Positions 1-6,695 of a stretch of 22,727 nt of DNA are shown here, piece by piece. The notes beneath the pieces were generated by a model, which made no database searches, was not told the origin of the DNA, and saw nothing but the letters and a program-made list of their open reading frames with translations. Numbering within the stretch: the first letter of the stretch is position 1; each line of letters starts with the position of its first letter. The DNA is from Faecalicoccus sp. (GTDB lineage: Bacteria; Bacillota_I; Bacilli_A; Erysipelotrichales; Erysipelotrichaceae): assembly GCA_017941505.1 (NCBI GenBank), contig JAGAWH010000010.1, positions 1 through 22,727 on the forward strand. Direction: 5' to 3'. The position numbers and the translations under genes were made by a program.

Positions 1-285
1 AAAATTCAAGTTGTCCTCACGGCGCAACAACTTGTTTTCTAAGTTATTTACCTCCTGTTTTCGCTCCTTGATTTCCTTCTCCGCTTCGATCTTCAGATCG
101 TGCGCCTGTGTTTTCCCATCTAAAACCGCCTGTTTCAGTTTAGCCTGCGCTTCTGTTTCGGCGTCTTTTAAAATTCGTTGTGCTTCCTGCTGATCTTTGT
201 TTAAGCCTGCTTTGGAATAACCTACCATTATAATTATTCCGATAACGACTCCCGCAATCCCGGACAAAAAGATATAGAGTCCCAT
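1..285 (-). CDS. rny: Ribonuclease Y, N-terminal part (3' end outside window)
   Basis: RNase Y is a membrane-anchored endoribonuclease that starts decay of many mRNAs in Bacillota. Only the first 95 codons are present; the frame stays open to the left edge. The start ATG at 285 follows a strong AAGGAGGTTG site. Residues 3-23 form one hydrophobic membrane anchor, followed by a long, highly charged Glu/Lys/Gln-rich coiled coil. The segment ends in ENKLLRREDNLNF, which matches the conserved coiled-coil motif of RNase Y. The KH and HD domains (family length about 510-520 residues) would lie outside the window, so catalysis cannot be checked. It lies downstream of rpmF in the same direction but is separated by a terminator and has its own predicted promoter. 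Confidence 0.88.
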   Translation of the reverse strand, partial: MGLYIFLSGIAGVVIGIIIMVGYSKAGLNKDQQEAQRILKDAETEAQAKLKQAVLDGKTQAHDLKIEAEKEIKERKQEVNNLENKLLRREDNLNF

Positions 286-328
286 GTACTCAACCTCCTT
301 ATCTCGCAATTGGTCAAAAACCACGATT

Positions 329-357
329 ATTATACATTAAAATAAATATAAAGTCTA
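329..357 (-). promoter_or_regulatory. Predicted sigma-A promoter of rny
   Basis: On the minus strand a TAGACT -35 box (352-357) and a perfect TATAAT -10 box (329-334) are separated by 17 nt. The predicted start near 322 gives a leader of about 35 nt before the rny ATG at 285. The -35 box is weak but the surroundings are very AT-rich. This is a pattern match only. Confidence 0.55.
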
Positions 358-390
358 TTTATAAAAAATATAAATACATATAAACAGATC

Positions 391-415
391 AAAAAAAAAG
401 AGCTGAAATGCTCTT
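391..415 (-). terminator. Intrinsic terminator of rpmF
   Basis: A 6-bp stem AAGAGC/GCTCTT (398-403 with 410-415) with a 6-nt loop is followed, in the minus direction, by nine T residues (391-399). The hairpin arm covers the last two bases of the rpmF stop codon. It separates rpmF from rny. Confidence 0.8.
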
Positions 416-584
416 ACTTTTCAACGATGATCTTGCCGTTATATTCACCGCAGGAACACATTTTGTGAGCCAGCTTCAGTTCACCGCAATTTGGGCAGCG
501 TACCAATGTTGGAGCAGTCAATTTATAGTGACTTCTTCTTTTGTTCTTACGTGTTTTAGATCCTCTTCTCTGTTGTACAGCCAT
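414..584 (-). CDS. rpmF: 50S ribosomal protein L32 (zinc-ribbon form)
   Basis: This 56-residue basic protein has the usual length and N-terminus of L32 ([19 protein letters not shown]). It keeps a zinc ribbon: a CPNC pair at residues 30-33 and a CSC pair at 43-45, with cysteines at 30, 33, 43 and 45. L32 is a small protein of the large ribosomal subunit. The start ATG at 584 follows an AGGAGGT site that overlaps the stop codon of yceD, leaving 11-12 nt between the two genes. That suggests cotranscription and coupled translation, as in the widely conserved yceD-rpmF pair. A terminator hairpin begins inside the stop codon. Confidence 0.95.
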   Translation of the reverse strand: MAVQQRRGSKTRKNKRRSHYKLTAPTLVRCPNCGELKLAHKMCSCGEYNGKIIVEK

Positions 585-595
585 GTCAGCACCTC

Positions 596-1099
596 CTAGT
601 CATCTTCCAGTTTGAAATCTTTCAATTTTTCCCATCTTGGATCAATTTGCGGTTCTTGCGGATCCTGGTCCGACAACAATGCCCAACCGTCACCTTTCGG
701 ATATTGGTCTCTTGGTAATCTGGTGATTGCCATAGGAGCTTCATACAATACCGCTTGGAATATCTCCGGATTAATATCCAGTGTATTCTTCTTTACCGCA
801 ATGATATCTTCGTCCTGTGATACAGGCTCAAAGGAATAGGTTTCCTGCGACTTCGTGTCAAATTCCACATCTAGGTCTTCCATTGTAATGGAGTCCAGAA
901 CGATCATAACACCGTCAATGTCCAAATTGGAATAGACCAATGCGTTTCCGTCATATTGAAGAGTACCAGTAATATGTACCTCAGGAATGGACTTGACCTG
1001 ACTATGATGAAGCAGATCGTTTTCCTCTACCGTTATCCATTCATCAATCGAAATCGTTCCTTCGGGAGCTTCTACAAAATCTTTTTTTGTGAATTTCAC
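596..1099 (-). CDS. yceD: YceD/DUF177 family protein linked to 23S rRNA accumulation
   Basis: The protein belongs to the YceD (DUF177) family, found next to rpmF across bacteria and linked to large-subunit rRNA accumulation; its molecular role is unsettled. I chose the GTG at 1099 (167 aa). A TGAGGTG site sits 6 nt upstream, and the resulting N-terminus (M/V-K-F-T) fits the Bacillus relative YlbN, which begins M-K-W-T. A longer form can start at ATG 1120 (174 aa), but that ATG lies almost on the predicted transcription start and has no ribosome binding site. The protein is acidic (C-terminus KLEDD). Many family members have a CxxC-like pair in the middle; this one has no cysteine at all. It lies immediately upstream of rpmF and divergent from tmcAL. 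Confidence 0.85.
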   Translation of the reverse strand: MKFTKKDFVEAPEGTISIDEWITVEENDLLHHSQVKSIPEVHITGTLQYDGNALVYSNLDIDGVMIVLDSITMEDLDVEFDTKSQETYSFEPVSQDEDIIAVKKNTLDINPEIFQAVLYEAPMAITRLPRDQYPKGDGWALLSDQDPQEPQIDPRWEKLKDFKLEDD

Positions 1100-1125
1100 G
1101 ATCTTCACCTCATGTCGCATTTGAT

Positions 1126-1154
1126 ATTATAATAAAACAGCACATGAAAGTCAA
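1126..1154 (-). promoter_or_regulatory. Strong predicted promoter of yceD-rpmF
   Basis: TTGACT (1149-1154), a 17-nt spacer and a perfect TATAAT (1126-1131) lie on the minus strand. The predicted transcription start falls at about 1118-1121, on or beside the upstream ATG codon at 1120. This is why the GTG at 1099 with its own ribosome binding site is preferred as the start of yceD. Confidence 0.75.
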
Positions 1155-1226
1155 CTCAATACGCATGTTTTTAAGTGAACATAAATAGTGTCTGTTTCCT
1201 TTCAAAACCAACATTCTTTTCTCAAA

Positions 1227-1237
1227 TATGATATCAT
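1227..1237 (+). promoter_or_regulatory. Possible -10 region of tmcAL (leaderless arrangement)
   Basis: Two overlapping -10-like hexamers, TATGAT (1227-1232) and TATCAT (1232-1237), precede the tmcAL ATG at 1244. From TATCAT to ATG is exactly 6 nt. No Shine-Dalgarno sequence is visible, since the bases before ATG are ACCTCT. No convincing -35 box was found, so this is a weak call. Confidence 0.35.
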
Positions 1238-1243
1238 ACCTCT

Positions 1244-2275
1244 ATGAAAACATGCGGTATCATTGTTGAATATAACCCTTTTCATAAAGGACATATTTAT
1301 CATATTCAAAAGACAAAAGAAATAACCGAATGCGATTGTCTTGTCGCCATCACATCCGGACATTTTTCGCAAAGAGGACTTCCCTCTTTAATATCCAAGT
1401 ACGATAAGACCCGTCTTGCCTTGGAGCATGGAGTCAATCTTGTATTGGAACTTCCGGTCTGCTATACAGCCCAAAGTGCAGACCGGTTTGCGAAGTATTC
1501 GATCAATTCTTTAAACAGTTTAGATATTGATACAATCTGCTTTGGATCGGAGTCAAATGATATCGAAAAGTTAAAGGCTTATGCCGACATGTTAAGTGAT
1601 ATCGATGTGGACCCATCCAAATCCCAGCTTCAAAATACATTTGAAATATTAGGCGATTTATCCCCAAATGATATTTTAGGCGTATCCTACATCAATGCCT
1701 GTAAAGAATATGGAATCAAGCCTGTCTCTATTCAAAGGGATGGATCATTTAAAAGCGCTACAGCTACAAGAAATGATTATCTAAGCGGACAGAAAGAAGC
1801 CTTTGATGCATATTTTCATAAAGAACAATCATGGCAGAGTTATTATCCCTATCTAAGAAATATATTGTTGTTGACATCATCCAAAGATCTGGAAAGATTT
1901 CATTTAGTAAACGAAGGTATCCAGAATCGTTTAAAAGACAGCGCCCGTAAGAGTGATACCTGGGATGATTTTTTGCAGAGCGCCATTTCTAAGACCTATA
2001 CGGCAGCCCGCATACAAAGAACCTGTTTAATGATCTGTCTGCAGATCACCAATGAACAAATGAATGCGCATAGAGACTATACAGCAGTGAAAGTATTAGG
2101 CTTTGATAGTATTGGAAGAAAAATTTTACATGCCCATAAAGATGCTGATATCATCTCCCGATTTGAAGATTTAGATCCATTTTTGCAGGATATAGAAATG
2201 AAGACAAACACTTTTTACAACGGTGTAATGAAAGATAAAATCAAGGAAGAAAAGGTAATTGTTTATGATCGTTAG
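1244..2275 (+). CDS. tmcAL: tRNA(Met) cytidine acetate ligase
   Basis: TmcAL (formerly YlbM) uses acetate and ATP to make N4-acetylcytidine at the wobble base of elongator tRNA-Met. The N-terminus carries the nucleotidyltransferase-like motif GIIVEYNPFHKGH (residues 5-17) and the following SGHFSQRG motif, both diagnostic for the family. The middle segment SATATRNDYLSG is also typical. At 343 residues it is shorter than the roughly 400 of Bacillus relatives, apparently through a reduced C-terminal part. The start is fixed because the motif begins at residue 5. It has no visible ribosome binding site. Its 3' end overlaps the start of the ydcF-like gene, suggesting a two-gene plus-strand operon. 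It neighbours yceD-rpmF as in Bacillus, but here in divergent orientation. Confidence 0.9.
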   Translation: MKTCGIIVEYNPFHKGHIYHIQKTKEITECDCLVAITSGHFSQRGLPSLISKYDKTRLALEHGVNLVLELPVCYTAQSADRFAKYSINSLNSLDIDTICFGSESNDIEKLKAYADMLSDIDVDPSKSQLQNTFEILGDLSPNDILGVSYINACKEYGIKPVSIQRDGSFKSATATRNDYLSGQKEAFDAYFHKEQSWQSYYPYLRNILLLTSSKDLERFHLVNEGIQNRLKDSARKSDTWDDFLQSAISKTYTAARIQRTCLMICLQITNEQMNAHRDYTAVKVLGFDSIGRKILHAHKDADIISRFEDLDPFLQDIEMKTNTFYNGVMKDKIKEEKVIVYDR

Positions 2276-2819
2276 TATATTGTTGATCATCTTAATCGCA
2301 TGCGTTTTAATTTATCGGCATTATTTCCCGCCTATCCCTAAATTAAAGGATACACCTTATGATTATGGACTTTTACTTGGATGTCCTTCTCATGATGATG
2401 GCTCGTATTCCACCAGCCAGATCAAGCGCTGCACGCTTGCGATGGACGCCTTTAAACAGAACCGCTTTAAAACCCTTGTGATCACGGGAGGTGCGGTAAA
2501 AAATGAATATGTTGAAGCTGAGCAGATGAAAAAATATATACTTCAGCGTATGGAAATGCCGATTATCACCGAGACGCGTGCCCGTAATTCCTTTGAAAAT
2601 TTCACCTATGCCAAAGAAATAATTCAGGACGGCTCAGTACTCATTCTTTCCAGTGATACCCATATTCGAAGAGCATGCGCCATCGCAAGACAGTTTTTTA
2701 AAGACTACAGTGCTTTAGGATATCCCCATCATAAATGGAAACATATTTATCGGGAGGCAATTTCACGCTTTGTCTATATCAAGATCGAAATCTTAAAAAA
2801 ATTCAATCTATACAAATAA
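2265..2819 (+). CDS. YdcF-like (DUF218) membrane-anchored protein
   Basis: This 184-residue protein has an N-terminal hydrophobic anchor (residues 2-18) followed by a DUF218/YdcF domain. Visible family features are a hydrophobic strand with LLLGCP, the VITGG motif, and a later ETRARNSFEN motif followed by LILSSD. Members include SanA and ElyC, linked to envelope functions, but no biochemical activity can be assigned here. I chose ATG 2265 over TTG 2259 because an AAAAGG site lies about 9 nt upstream of ATG. The gene overlaps the 3' end of tmcAL by 11 nt and is convergent with relA, sharing a terminator hairpin that begins one base after its stop. Confidence 0.8.
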   Translation: MIVSILLIILIACVLIYRHYFPPIPKLKDTPYDYGLLLGCPSHDDGSYSTSQIKRCTLAMDAFKQNRFKTLVITGGAVKNEYVEAEQMKKYILQRMEMPIITETRARNSFENFTYAKEIIQDGSVLILSSDTHIRRACAIARQFFKDYSALGYPHHKWKHIYREAISRFVYIKIEILKKFNLYK

Positions 2820-2846
2820 AAATCCAGGATACCCTGGATTATTTTA
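2815..2846. terminator. Bidirectional terminator between ydcF-like gene and relA
   Basis: A perfect 8-bp stem AATCCAGG/CCTGGATT (2821-2828 with 2833-2840) has a 4-nt loop, ATAC. It is A-rich on the left and T-rich on the right, so it can serve both convergent genes. It starts 1 nt after the plus-strand stop and includes two bases of the relA stop codon. Confidence 0.8.
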
Positions 2847-5037
2847 TTGTACGGATTACTTCCGTTACACTTCTTATTTTTCTTAAATTTGCCATGATAT
2901 TTTGGAGATGCTCCGCATTCTTAACCATGATCGATGCCGTGGTGGTAGCGGTCAATTGGTTATCATCAATGCGGGAGTTCACCTGGCGAAGCGATGTATT
3001 GGACTGCTGAAGCACCGTAACGATATCGCTTAAAAGGAAGTTTCGATCATAGCTGTGGATCTGCAGATTGACCTCATATTTTTTATCTTCCAGATGGTCG
3101 GACCAATACACAGGAATGATTTTTCTTTTCTCCTTGGCAACATTTGGACAGTCAGCCCGATGCACTCGGACACCGTGTCCGGTTTTAATATAGCCGACAA
3201 TCGGATCTCCCGGAATCGGTTTGCAGCAATTGGCAAGTTCAATGGCCATCGTATCGATACCCGGTACGATAACTCCGGAGCTGTCGGTTCGAATCTTCGG
3301 AGCACTTTCATTGATGTTTTCCATCAATGTTTCCGGATCCATCATCGAATTGCGGTTTTTGACCAGACGGTCGATGACAGAAGTTACAGATACCTTTTCC
3401 GTGGCAATTCCGACCATTAAATCATCTACTGTCTTAAAGGATAAAGACGGAAGAATCGCCTCTAAACGCTTCTCTGTTAAGATATCGCTGTCCAGCTTCT
3501 GCTTCTTAAATTCATCCTTTAAGCGGGTCTTACCTTCTTTGATTAATTCCTTGCGGTCCTGCGGCTGCTCCTGTTTTTGCAGATAGGAGCGGATCTTATT
3601 GCGGGCATGAGCCGTCTTTACAATCTTGATCCAGTCAGGGCTTGGACCAGGTGAATTATTGTTGGTCATGATGTCGACCACATCACCTGTTTTTAAAGGC
3701 GTATTGAGCGGCACGATGGCACCATTGACCTTGGCACCTACGGTCTTATGTCCGACCTCGGTATGGATACGATACGCAAAATCAATCGGAGTGGCCCCGC
3801 TGGCCAGGGAAATAACCTTTCCTCTTGGCGTTAAACAATAAACGTTCGCCTCAAAGATATCCTTTTGAAGTACATTCATGTACTCTAAAGGATCATCGGT
3901 TTCATCATCTGTCATCATCGAGAAATCTCTAAACCATGACAATTTATCTTCAATTTCTTTTTGATGGAACTCTACGGTATTTGGCTTTTCCTTATACTTC
4001 CAATGCGCTGCCACACCACGCTCGGCAATCGCATCCATCTCTTCGGTACGAATCTGGATTTCAAAGATATTGCCCTCCTGAGGCTCTACAACCGTGGTAT
4101 GCAGCGATTGATACATATTTGCCTTAGGCATCGCAATATAGTCCTTAAAACGTCCCGGAATCGGACGATACGTCGCATGAATATATCCTAAGATCTCATA
4201 ACAATGCATAACATTATCGGTAATGATACGAATTGCCAATAAATCTAAGATTTCTTCAAAACGCTTGTTTTTGGTAACCATCTTTTTATAGATGGAATAG
4301 AAATGCTTAGAACGGCCGAAAATACGGTAAGGAATATTAAAATGATCCAATACGGTTTTAATATCTTCAATCATCATTTCAACCTGGGCATTCCGGTCGG
4401 ATTCACGCTGTTTTACTAACATCTTGATCTCTTCGTATTTATCGTAATCTAAATACTTGAAACAGAGATCTTCTAATTCGTTTTTAATTTCACTGATACC
4501 TAGACGATGAGCAATCGGAGCATAAACCGATAAGGTTTCCGATGCGATCTTTTTCTGTTTCTCCGGACGCATATACTGGAGCGTACGCATATTATGTAAT
4601 CGATCCGATAATTTAATCAAAATTACCCGGATGTCCTTTGCCATCGCAATAAACAACTTGCGGTGGTTGGATGCCATATACTCCTTTTCATCCTGAAACT
4701 CCAAAGCACCGATCTTGGTGACAGCTTCCACCATTGTGGCAATTTCTTCACCGAACTGTTCTTTGATCGTATCATCGGTAACGCCTTCACAATCCTCTAC
4801 GGTATCATGAAGTAAACCGGCCGCAATGGTCTTCGGTCCGCAATGTAACAAAGCCAATTCATTGGCAACCTGAATCACATGGGTAACATACGGCTGTCCG
4901 CTTTTACGAAACTGCCCTTCGTGATGCTCTTTGGCAAAATCATAAGCCTTTTGAATGAGTTCCAAATTTTCAGGGCGCTTAATGTACTCTTTTACATTAT
5001 TGAGCAGCTCTTCAAATGTAACTTCTTTATATTCCAT
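2839..5037 (-). CDS. relA: Bifunctional (p)ppGpp synthetase/hydrolase Rel
   Basis: Rel makes and degrades (p)ppGpp in the stringent response on the ribosome. At 732 residues it has full family length (Bacillus Rel is 734). The HD hydrolase domain is intact: His53, the HDTVED motif at 77-82, and SDRLHN at 144-149. The synthetase domain has RSK at 242-244, Asp265, the G-loop YQSLHTT at 309-315 and FEIQIRT at 325-331. The RFKD at 296-299 is the RxKD signature of bifunctional Rel/SpoT enzymes (RelA has ExDD). A TGS domain (about 398-460), a zinc-finger-like region containing ELANCCKPIPGD, and a C-terminal ACT domain follow. An AAAGGGG site precedes ATG 5037. It lies 29 nt after apt, an association also seen in Bacillus, so apt-relA is probably one operon. 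Confidence 0.97.
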   Translation of the reverse strand: MEYKEVTFEELLNNVKEYIKRPENLELIQKAYDFAKEHHEGQFRKSGQPYVTHVIQVANELALLHCGPKTIAAGLLHDTVEDCEGVTDDTIKEQFGEEIATMVEAVTKIGALEFQDEKEYMASNHRKLFIAMAKDIRVILIKLSDRLHNMRTLQYMRPEKQKKIASETLSVYAPIAHRLGISEIKNELEDLCFKYLDYDKYEEIKMLVKQRESDRNAQVEMMIEDIKTVLDHFNIPYRIFGRSKHFYSIYKKMVTKNKRFEEILDLLAIRIITDNVMHCYEILGYIHATYRPIPGRFKDYIAMPKANMYQSLHTTVVEPQEGNIFEIQIRTEEMDAIAERGVAAHWKYKEKPNTVEFHQKEIEDKLSWFRDFSMMTDDETDDPLEYMNVLQKDIFEANVYCLTPRGKVISLASGATPIDFAYRIHTEVGHKTVGAKVNGAIVPLNTPLKTGDVVDIMTNNNSPGPSPDWIKIVKTAHARNKIRSYLQKQEQPQDRKELIKEGKTRLKDEFKKQKLDSDILTEKRLEAILPSLSFKTVDDLMVGIATEKVSVTSVIDRLVKNRNSMMDPETLMENINESAPKIRTDSSGVIVPGIDTMAIELANCCKPIPGDPIVGYIKTGHGVRVHRADCPNVAKEKRKIIPVYWSDHLEDKKYEVNLQIHSYDRNFLLSDIVTVLQQSNTSLRQVNSRIDDNQLTATTTASIMVKNAEHLQNIMANLRKIRSVTEVIRTIK

Positions 5038-5066
5038 AAACGCCCCTTTCTATCTACTTTGAAAGA

Positions 5067-5588
5067 CTATTCTCCTTCATAATGTGTTAATGCGTAGACA
5101 TCAACACCATCCAATTTGTCACGACCGTGAAGGTCATCTAATTCAATCACAAATGCACAGCCTACAACTTCAGCGCCGATGCTGCGAACCATTTTAATAA
5201 TAGCTCCCACTGTACCGCCGGTTGCCAGAAGATCATCTACAATCACAATTTTCTGACCCGGTTTTACGGCATCTTCATGCATGCATAACGTATCTGTACC
5301 GTATTCTAATTCATATTCCTGGGAAATTGTCTTGCGAGGTAATTTACCCGGTTTTCTAACCGGAGCAAATCCTATGCCTGCCTCCAGTGCTACAGGTACA
5401 CCGAAAATAAAACCACGAGCTTCCGGTCCTAAAATGATATCAGCACCACGGTCTTTGGCATATTGTGCCATATCCTTTACTGCTGCACCCATAACCTCCG
5501 GTTTTTCAAGAATTGGAGTCACGTCGCGGAAGATGATTCCTGCTTTAGGGAAGCCTTCCACACTGGCAATATACTTCTTATAATCCAT
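5067..5588 (-). CDS. apt: Adenine phosphoribosyltransferase
   Basis: Apt converts adenine and PRPP to AMP and diphosphate in cytosolic purine salvage. The 173-residue protein matches the family length of about 170. The PRPP-binding signature IVIVDDLLATGGT is at residues 114-126, and the GPEARGF segment is at 54-60. I chose ATG 5588 over ATG 5594: the AGGTGG site at 5595-5600 touches the first ATG but lies 6 nt from the second, and the protein then begins M-D like the Bacillus enzyme. It is cotranscribed with relA. AMP supply and (p)ppGpp synthesis are plausibly linked, but this is an inference from operon structure. Confidence 0.96.
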   Translation of the reverse strand: MDYKKYIASVEGFPKAGIIFRDVTPILEKPEVMGAAVKDMAQYAKDRGADIILGPEARGFIFGVPVALEAGIGFAPVRKPGKLPRKTISQEYELEYGTDTLCMHEDAVKPGQKIVIVDDLLATGGTVGAIIKMVRSIGAEVVGCAFVIELDDLHGRDKLDGVDVYALTHYEGE

Positions 5589-5630
5589 TTTCATCCACCT
5601 CTTTCTTGGAATAAGAAAAACTTTGACTTA

Positions 5631-5660
5631 ATTTTACACCTAATTAATAGATAAAGTAAA
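5631..5660 (-). promoter_or_regulatory. Predicted promoter of apt-relA
   Basis: A TTTACT -35 box (5655-5660), an 18-nt spacer and a TAAAAT -10 box (5631-5636) lie on the minus strand just downstream of the terminator of the XRE gene. The region is AT-rich and other hexamer pairs are possible. Confidence 0.45.
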
Positions 5661-5676
5661 TTTAATATTGTTGAAC

Positions 5677-5710
5677 AAAAAAGTAAAGATAAATTGCTAT
5701 CTTTACTTTT
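5677..5710 (-). terminator. Intrinsic terminator of the XRE regulator gene
   Basis: A 13-bp perfect stem (5679-5691 with 5698-5710) has a 6-nt loop. Its right arm begins TATCTTTAC on plus. T-rich flanks on both strands would allow bidirectional use. It starts 8 nt after the stop codon and isolates apt-relA from the upstream cassette. Its outer stem AAGTAAAGA/TCTTTACTT matches that of the recJ terminator. Confidence 0.85.
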
Positions 5711-5717
5711 ATTTAAC

Positions 5718-5936
5718 TTATTCTTTTTCTTCCGGCAGATATTCAAGAATATCCCCCGGTTGGCAATCCAGAGCTTCGCATATCGCTTCTAAGGTGGAAA
5801 AGCGGATAGCGCTAATCTTTCCGGTCTTCATTTTGGAAAGATTCACATTGGATACCCCCACCTTTTCGGATAACTCTTTCAAACTAATCTTGCGGTCGGC
5901 CATGACCCTGTCAAGTCGTAATATAATCTTACCCAT
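5718..5936 (-). CDS. Small XRE/Cro-C1-type HTH regulator (YozG-like)
   Basis: This 72-residue protein is a single helix-turn-helix domain. Residues 18-45 (SLKELSEKVGVSNVNLSKMK) carry the two DNA-binding helices, and TLEAICEALDCQPGDIL at about 48-64 is typical of small Cro/C1 regulators. It begins at ATG 5936, preceded by AGGA that overlaps the stop of the upstream membrane-protein gene (9-nt gap), so the two are surely cotranscribed. Pairs of a YozG-like HTH protein and a DUF2975 membrane protein are common in Bacillota. Its targets are unknown. Autoregulation through the repeats at 6577-6596 and 6640-6659 is an inference. Confidence 0.85.
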   Translation of the reverse strand: MGKIILRLDRVMADRKISLKELSEKVGVSNVNLSKMKTGKISAIRFSTLEAICEALDCQPGDILEYLPEEKE

Positions 5937-5945
5937 GTCAATTTC

Positions 5946-6545
5946 CTACAACGTTTCATCCGATTCCTGTTGAAGCTGCCAGCCATATTCAAATACGTAG
6001 GACAGTAAGAATAACAGTAATGTGATAAACACAAAGCTTAAACTGAATGAATTATTGATGGTAACACTTTTCACCACTTCTCTGTTAAAGAAACTCATCA
6101 GATCCAGATTGTGAATCCACATAAAGTTTGTCGCAAACATGGCACCCTGTCCAACGATACCGCCAAACAATACCAGAAGACCTAATTTCCTAATATCCTG
6201 AGAGACGCTGTGTTCAAATGGTCTTCCCTCTTTCATAGGAGACAAGATATCTTTTACAATACGTAAACCAAAGAATACCATCAAGCAGATAATCGCAGCT
6301 GCAGCCATTCCAATTAAAGTGGTTTGGAGTTGGAAAGATTTGGCCGGGAGGGCATTATCATATAGTTCCATCGTCAGTGTTCCAACAGTTATCTTTGACA
6401 TCGTTACAGCTTGTCCCTTCGGTACAAAGAAAATAAGTCCGGCTCCCAGCACGATAAGAACAAGTCCTACCAATACAACCTTTTCTAAAATGTTGACAAT
6501 CGTATACATCGTATTAGCACTTTTAATTAACTTTTCCTGATTCAT
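5946..6545 (-). CDS. DUF2975-like four-helix membrane protein
   Basis: This 199-residue integral membrane protein has about four transmembrane segments (roughly residues 22-41, 74-95, 120-139 and 166-187). Its layout and the short polar motif GRPFEHSVSQDIRKLG (107-122) between helices 2 and 3 resemble DUF2975 proteins, which are typically encoded beside a small XRE regulator as here. A GGAGGT site lies 6 nt before ATG 6545. No function is known for the family. The gene pair sits between recJ and apt, which are adjacent in Bacillus, so it looks like an inserted cassette. Operator-like repeats around its promoter suggest it is regulated. Confidence 0.7.
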   Translation of the reverse strand: MNQEKLIKSANTMYTIVNILEKVVLVGLVLIVLGAGLIFFVPKGQAVTMSKITVGTLTMELYDNALPAKSFQLQTTLIGMAAAAIICLMVFFGLRIVKDILSPMKEGRPFEHSVSQDIRKLGLLVLFGGIVGQGAMFATNFMWIHNLDLMSFFNREVVKSVTINNSFSLSFVFITLLLFLLSYVFEYGWQLQQESDETL

Positions 6546-6567
6546 GATTTTACCTCCATCGTTTGTT

Positions 6568-6581
6568 GATAATTAATTATC
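6568..6581. repeat. Perfect 14-bp palindrome in the cassette leader
   Basis: GATAATTAATTATC is a perfect 14-bp palindrome. It partly overlaps the promoter-proximal copy of the 20-bp element and lies between the predicted promoter and the ribosome binding site of the membrane-protein gene. It may be part of an operator, or it may reflect AT-rich composition. Confidence 0.5.
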
Positions 6582-6596
6582 GTTTATCGTTAATTT
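6577..6596. promoter_or_regulatory. Operator-like element, copy 1
   Basis: TTATCGTTTATCGTTAATTT is identical at 19 of 20 positions to copy 2 at 6640-6659, with 63 bp between equivalent positions (about six helical turns). It contains an inverted repeat TTATCG-N5-CGTTAA with one mismatch. Its position downstream of the predicted -10 box suits a repressor site. Confidence 0.6.
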
Positions 6597-6603
6597 CAAT
6601 TAT

Positions 6604-6632
6604 AATGTACTATGATAATAAACGTTTGTCAA
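6604..6632 (-). promoter_or_regulatory. Predicted promoter of the DUF2975-XRE cassette
   Basis: A consensus TTGACA -35 box lies at 6627-6632. With a 17-nt spacer the -10 box would be TACATT (6604-6609). A better TATAAT (6599-6604) overlaps it but at 22 nt spacing, so the exact -10 box is uncertain. The promoter is bracketed by the two operator-like elements. Confidence 0.6.
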
Positions 6633-6639
6633 CAACATT

Positions 6640-6659
6640 TTATCGTTTATCGATAATTT
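6640..6659. promoter_or_regulatory. Operator-like element, copy 2
   Basis: TTATCGTTTATCGATAATTT contains a perfect inverted repeat TTATCG-TTTAT-CGATAA (6640-6656), the form expected for a dimeric HTH protein. It lies just upstream of the TTGACA -35 box on the minus strand. Confidence 0.6.
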
Positions 6660-6667
6660 ATTTACGA

Positions 6668-6695
6668 TAAAAAAAGTAAAGACGAATCTTTACTT
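6668..6695 (-). terminator. Intrinsic terminator of recJ
   Basis: A 9-bp perfect stem AAGTAAAGA/TCTTTACTT (6674-6682 with 6687-6695) has, on the minus strand, a TTCG tetraloop and is followed by a T-run. The stop codon of recJ (6690-6692) lies inside the upstream arm. Confidence 0.85.

Noticed and set aside
3055..4191. Open frames on the plus strand opposite relA
   Set aside because: They lie entirely antisense to an intact Rel with all motifs, show no ribosome binding sites or recognisable domains, and reflect the codon pattern of the gene beneath.
5679..5710. Inverted repeat read as an insertion sequence end or attachment site
   Set aside because: A 13-bp perfect stem with a T-run directly after a stop codon is better explained as a terminator; no transposase or integrase is nearby.
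5718..6545. XRE-DUF2975 pair as a toxin-antitoxin or phage defence system
   Set aside because: The gene order, sizes and membrane topology fit the common YozG/DUF2975-type pair; there is no toxin fold, nuclease motif or defence gene nearby.
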